This document shows, piece after piece, positions 61,121 through 64,000 of a stretch of 64,000 bases of DNA (the stretch's first letter is position 1; every line of letters begins with the position of its first letter). The notes beneath the pieces were generated by a model, which did no database searches, had not been told where the DNA came from, and saw nothing but the letters and a program-made list of their open reading frames with translations. The stretch is from positions 124,001-188,000 of the forward strand of contig NZ_JAAGKO020000007.1 in assembly GCF_027947535.2 (NCBI RefSeq), in the 5' to 3' direction. The stretch comes from Streptantibioticus silvisoli. GTDB lineage: Bacteria > Actinomycetota > Actinomycetes > Streptomycetales > Streptomycetaceae. Made by a program: the position numbers and the translations under genes.

Positions 61121-61630
61121 ATGACGGGCGCGGAGCTGCTGGTGGACACCTTCGGCCGGGTACGTGAGGTGGTGCGGGAGGCGGTGGACGGGCTGTCGGT
61201 GGATCAGCTGGCGGCGCGGCCGGACGCGGAGGGCAACTCGGTGGCCTGGCTGGTGTGGCACCTGACCCGGGTTCAGGACGACCACGTCGGCGACGCCGCC
61301 GGGACGGAGGAGGTGTGGACCTCGCAGGGCTGGGCGGACCGCTTCGCCCTGCCGCTGCCGGCGTCGGACACCGGCTACGGGCACGGGGTGGACGACGTGG
61401 CGGCGGTCCGGGTGGACGCCGGGCTGCTGCTGGGGTATCACGACGCGGTGTGCGAGCGGACGACGGCGTACGTGGGCGGGCTGTCCGACGACGACTTCGA
61501 CCGGGTGGTGGACGAGGGGTGGTCGCCGCCGGTGACGCTGGGCGTGCGGCTGGTCAGCGTGGTCGGCGACACGCTTCAGCACGCCGGTCAGGCGGCGTTC
61601 ACCCGCGGGATCGTCGAGCGGCGGGCCTGA
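61121..61630 (+). CDS. DinB / DUF664 family protein (mycothiol-transferase-like)
   Basis: 169-aa member of the DinB/DUF664 fold, a four-helix bundle that binds a metal through three His. F-G-R-V-R-E-V-V-R-E-A-V-D-G-L-S, W-L-V-W-H-L-T-R-V-Q-D-D-H-V and the C-terminal D-T-L-Q-H-A-G-Q-A-A-F-T-R-G fit; the histidines are in W-H-L, D-D-H and Q-H-A. In actinomycetes this group includes mycothiol-dependent transferases. ATG 61121 follows GGAGTG. It is a single gene, divergent from the DMT transporter. Confidence 0.85.
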   Translation: MTGAELLVDTFGRVREVVREAVDGLSVDQLAARPDAEGNSVAWLVWHLTRVQDDHVGDAAGTEEVWTSQGWADRFALPLPASDTGYGHGVDDVAAVRVDAGLLLGYHDAVCERTTAYVGGLSDDDFDRVVDEGWSPPVTLGVRLVSVVGDTLQHAGQAAFTRGIVERRA

Positions 61631-61635
61631 CGCTG

Positions 61636-61671
61636 CGGGCCGCCGGCGTCACCGGGTGCGGCGGCGGCCCG
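61636..61671 (+). terminator. Hairpin terminator after the DinB gene
   Basis: Perfect 10-base arms CGGGCCGCCG and CGGCGGCCCG enclose 16 bases, starting 6 bases after the DinB stop. It may also end the fragment on the other strand. Confidence 0.6.
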
Positions 61672-61688
61672 GGGTGGCGGGCGGACGG

Positions 61689-61912
61689 TCAGTAGTCGAA
61701 GCCGGCGGCGTGGACCACGTAGGCGCACTCGGTGTACTCGTAGCCGTCGGAGAGCTTCGAGGCGCGGGTGTGGGAGTCGGTGGTGTCGGCGTCGCCCTCG
61801 GCGTCCTGCATGAAGTACGTCGTGCCGGCCGGCAGGTCGATCGTGCGCCGCGGGAAGCTCCTGCCGCTGCGGCACGCCGTGGAGGCCTGCGACTGCGTGT
61901 CGTAGGTCGTGC
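61689..61912 (-). pseudogene. C-terminal fragment of an unrecognised, probably secreted protein
   Basis: About 75 codons of protein-like sequence (T-C-R-S-G type Cys, D-L-P-A-G-T-T-Y-F-M-Q-D-A-E-G-D-A-D-T-T-D-S-H-T-R, then D-G-Y-E-Y-T-E-C-A-Y-V-V-H) ending in a normal stop. There is no start codon or ribosome site in front: upstream the frame becomes Pro/Arg low-complexity. Two or three cysteines suggest an extracytoplasmic protein. I do not recognise the family. It is probably a gene remnant; an internal ATG giving 40 residues is possible but has no ribosome site. Confidence 0.4.
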
Positions 61913-62192
61913 AACCGCCGCGACGCGGGAGACGCCGGGGACGGCCCCCGGGACGGGTATCCGAGGCGGGCACCGGAGGCAGGGCGCGAAGGCCGGGGCG
62001 GCGCGCGGGGCGGGGGTTCCCGGGGGCGGGACGGGGCTTCCGGGGCGTGGGCCGGGGGTGCGGGATGGACGCTTCCGGGGCGCCGGTCGGGGGTGCGGGC
62101 GTATCAGCCGATGATCTGCACCGCCGGACGCCTCGGCGGATGCGACATAGGCCACAAGGACGACATACTGGAAGTCCCTCGGGAGAGAGACC

Positions 62193-62768
62193 ATGCGACG
62201 GACCGTGCGACTGTGGCGCTGGCGGCGCAACCCGCTCAGGCGCCGTAGCGACGTCGTCGAGGCGTGGGCGGGGCTGGCGGCGGGGCTGGTGATCGTGGCG
62301 GGCGCGCCGCTGACCGGGATCGCGGCGGCGGACTCCATGCACGCGACGCTGGCCGCGCAGAACGACGGGCGCCACCAGGTCTCGGCGGTGCTGGAGCGGG
62401 ACGCGCCGTCCTCCGGCTCGGCCCCCGGTGGCGGTTCGTCCCCCGGGGTGGTCCGGGCGCCGGTGCGCTGGACCGGGCACGACGGCCGCACGCACAGCGC
62501 GCACGTGGTGGTCGCACCGGGGGCCGGCGCCGGCAGCAGGACCCCGGTGTGGACCGACGGCCGCGGCCGGATCACCGAGCCGCCGCTGGACCGGCTGGAG
62601 ACGACGGTGCAGACCGACGTCATGGGGGCGGCGGCGGCCGGTGGGCTGTGCGTGGCCGCGCTGGTGACGCATCGCGGGCTGCGGGCCGGGCTCGACCTGC
62701 GCCGGTCCCACCGGTGGCAGCGGGAGTGGGCGCGGGTCGGCCCGCGGTGGAGCGGCCGCCACGCGTGA
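62193..62768 (+). CDS. Rv1733c-like family membrane protein
   Basis: 191-aa protein of the actinomycete Rv1733c-like family, function unknown. It starts R-R-T-V-R-L-W-R-W-R-R-N-P-L-R-R-R-S-D, then a hydrophobic helix (A-G-L-A-A-G-L-V-I-V-A-G-A-P-L-T-G-I-A-A), an extracytoplasmic region with V-R-W-T-G-H-D-G-R-T-H-S-A-H-V-V-V, and a second helix G-A-A-A-A-G-G-L-C-V-A-A-L-V. The end is basic. ATG 62193 follows GGGAGAGAG. In mycobacteria the homolog is dormancy-induced, but no clear DosR box is visible here. Its stop is 13 bases before the stop of the convergent phospholipase gene. Confidence 0.78.
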   Translation: MRRTVRLWRWRRNPLRRRSDVVEAWAGLAAGLVIVAGAPLTGIAAADSMHATLAAQNDGRHQVSAVLERDAPSSGSAPGGGSSPGVVRAPVRWTGHDGRTHSAHVVVAPGAGAGSRTPVWTDGRGRITEPPLDRLETTVQTDVMGAAAAGGLCVAALVTHRGLRAGLDLRRSHRWQREWARVGPRWSGRHA

Positions 62769-62781
62769 CGGACGGCGGAGG

Positions 62782-64000
62782 TCAGCCGGTGACGCTGGCC
62801 GCCCCGGTCTCCAGGTGGCCGGTGAAGCGCCGCGACCAGGAGGAGTCGCTGCTGACGGTCACGGTGAGGTCGTACCAGCCGTCGCTGAGCGCGACCGCGT
62901 TGAAGAAGTCGGTGACGCTTTCGCCGGCCGCCACCTGGTAGGTCCAGGGGCCGCCGGTGCGGTAGTTGTCGGCCCGGATGTCGAAGGTGACCGGCTGGGC
63001 GCCGCCGTTGGTCATGGTGAACCAGATCGCGAGCTTGCCGGTGCCGGACTCGACGCGGTAGGAGCTGGTGGCCTCGGCGGTGGCGCCGGGGCCGCCGGCG
63101 TCGCCGGTGAAGCGGCGCAGGAAGCGGTTGGGGCCGGTGACGGTCAGGTCGTAGGCGCCGTCGCCGTACCCGGCGCCGATGTTGTACCAGTCACTGGCGG
63201 TGGCCCCGGCGCCGACGGTGTACTGCCACGGGCCGCCGGTGCGGTGGGCGTTGGCGTAGACCGCGAAGTGGGCGCCGCTGGTGGCGGCCGGGCCGGTGTT
63301 GGCCAGGTCGAGGTAAATCAGCGTTCGGCCGGCCGCGTCGAACTCCAGCCGGTCGACGTAGGCGTTGGGCTGGTAGGGCAGGGCGCGGGCCGGCTTGGTC
63401 CCGGCCTCCTGGACCGGCAGGGCGTTGGTGGTGGGCGACGGGTTGGGCAGCAGGCTGCAGCCGAGCCAGCCGATGACGGCGCCGGTGTCGGGCAGCGGCG
63501 GCAGGCCGCTGACCGGGTTGGCGAAGTCGAAGGCGCCGGTCAGGTCGCCGCAGACCTGGCGGCGCCAGGCGCTGATGCTTCCGCAGGCGGCCGGGGTGCC
63601 CAGGGCGGCGGTCCAGGTCTCCAGGAAGCGGATGACGGAGGTGTGGTCGTAGACCTGGGAGTCGACCCAACCGCCGCGCGTCCAGGGCGATATGACGATC
63701 ATCGGCACGCGGAAGCCGAGGCCGATGGGCGCGCCGTCGTAGAACTCCTCGGCGGTGCCGCCGGCCGGCACCGGTGGCGGCACGTGGTCGAAGAAGCCGT
63801 CGTTCTCGTCGTAGTTGAGGAAGACGGCGGTGGAGTCGAAGACGTCCGGGTCGGCGGCCAGCGCCTGAAGGACGTTGTTGACGAAGTGCGCGCCGTCGCC
63901 GGGCGGGGAGTCGGGGTGTTCGGAGAACCCCTGGTCGGCGACCACCCAGGAGACCTGCGGCAGGGTGCCGGCCAGCGCGTCGGCCCGCAGGGCGGCCACG
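62782..64000 (-). CDS. Phosphocholine-specific phospholipase C, C-terminal part
   Basis: Second phospholipase C of the window, cut by the right edge, so the N-terminal signal and first half are missing. About 405 residues are seen. F-L-N-Y-D-E-N-D-G-F-F-D-H-V, P-M-I-V-I-S-P-W-T-R-G-G-W-V-D-S-Q-V-Y-D-H-T-S-V-I-R-F-L-E match the catalytic domain end of the family and the paralog at 22960. Two beta-type PLC C-terminal domains follow (A-N-T-G-P-A-A-T, then W-F-T-M-T-N-G-G). The two copies share domain order but differ in much of the sequence. The product is probably Tat-exported, as in its paralog. Confidence 0.9.
   Translation of the reverse strand, partial: VAALRADALAGTLPQVSWVVADQGFSEHPDSPPGDGAHFVNNVLQALAADPDVFDSTAVFLNYDENDGFFDHVPPPVPAGGTAEEFYDGAPIGLGFRVPMIVISPWTRGGWVDSQVYDHTSVIRFLETWTAALGTPAACGSISAWRRQVCGDLTGAFDFANPVSGLPPLPDTGAVIGWLGCSLLPNPSPTTNALPVQEAGTKPARALPYQPNAYVDRLEFDAAGRTLIYLDLANTGPAATSGAHFAVYANAHRTGGPWQYTVGAGATASDWYNIGAGYGDGAYDLTVTGPNRFLRRFTGDAGGPGATAEATSSYRVESGTGKLAIWFTMTNGGAQPVTFDIRADNYRTGGPWTYQVAAGESVTDFFNAVALSDGWYDLTVTVSSDSSWSRRFTGHLETGAASVTG

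Noticed and set aside
62140..62192. DosR-type dormancy box before the Rv1733c-like gene
   Set aside because: Only an AGTCCC half-site is visible; the palindromic partner is missing.

Overview
The window is very GC-rich, with codons strongly biased to G/C in the third position and many GTG starts. It carries a rodlin gene (aerial-hypha surface protein), a mycothiol-transferase-like DinB gene, PASTA-type Ser/Thr kinase and SpoIIE-type phosphatase genes, and Tat-exported phospholipase C genes. Together these point to the chromosome of a Streptomyces or a close relative. I see no tRNA, rRNA, CRISPR array, insertion sequence or phage module.

Layout, left to right. 1-6355, nearly all on the minus strand: Mrp antiporter subunits F (partial) and E, a MscS channel, a small DUF6458 membrane protein, a D-cysteine desulfhydrase-like PLP enzyme, and a translationally coupled DeoR regulator plus GH4 glycosidase. 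7472-13318: a peptide/oligosaccharide-type binding lipoprotein, a DUF1304 membrane protein, a secreted GH25 muramidase, a geranylgeranyl-reductase-family flavoprotein and a GNAT enzyme. 13746-17770: a YchJ-like protein, an ArsR-type regulator with an apparently leaderless, palindrome-covered promoter driving an MFS gene, an SDR lacking the usual catalytic Tyr-Lys pair, and a GNAT. 18248-29281: a 14-helix MFS exporter, YihY/BrkB, a PASTA kinase, phospholipase C, PIG-L deacetylase, nucleotidyltransferase, a ketopantoate-reductase-like gene and DUF3140.

29774-43559: an FAD-Rieske oxidoreductase, a DJ-1/PfpI protein, a 1146-residue exported phosphodiester-glycosidase protein, a DHFR-like reductase, rodlin, a methyltransferase, a family-5 type uracil-DNA glycosylase, small membrane proteins, GNATs, an NAD-dependent epimerase and YnfA. 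44008-52705: signalling and wall genes (PAS-GAF-SpoIIE phosphatase, PHP protein, class IV aminotransferase, L,D-transpeptidase, PAS-GGDEF-EAL protein preceded by a decayed methyltransferase). 52790-64000: a FUSC-like exporter, SRPBCC protein, a penicillin-binding-protein remnant, 3-hydroxybutyrate dehydrogenase, a LacI regulator facing a zinc polyol dehydrogenase with a perfect LacI-type operator, an alpha/beta hydrolase, a DMT transporter, a DinB protein, an Rv1733c-like protein and a second phospholipase C that runs off the right edge.

Most genes are single or in two-gene units. The clearest functional units are DeoR-GH4, ArsR-MFS, epimerase-GNAT and LacI-dehydrogenase. The most unusual material is repeat DNA: a hexamer tract inside the DeoR coding sequence, several degenerate intergenic arrays (two of which share the core CCGGTACGYACG), a 131-bp imperfect palindrome, and two or three gene remnants left next to intact genes. 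I did not find a convincing new multi-gene system; the best leads are these remnants, the leaderless operator-promoter and the repeat arrays.
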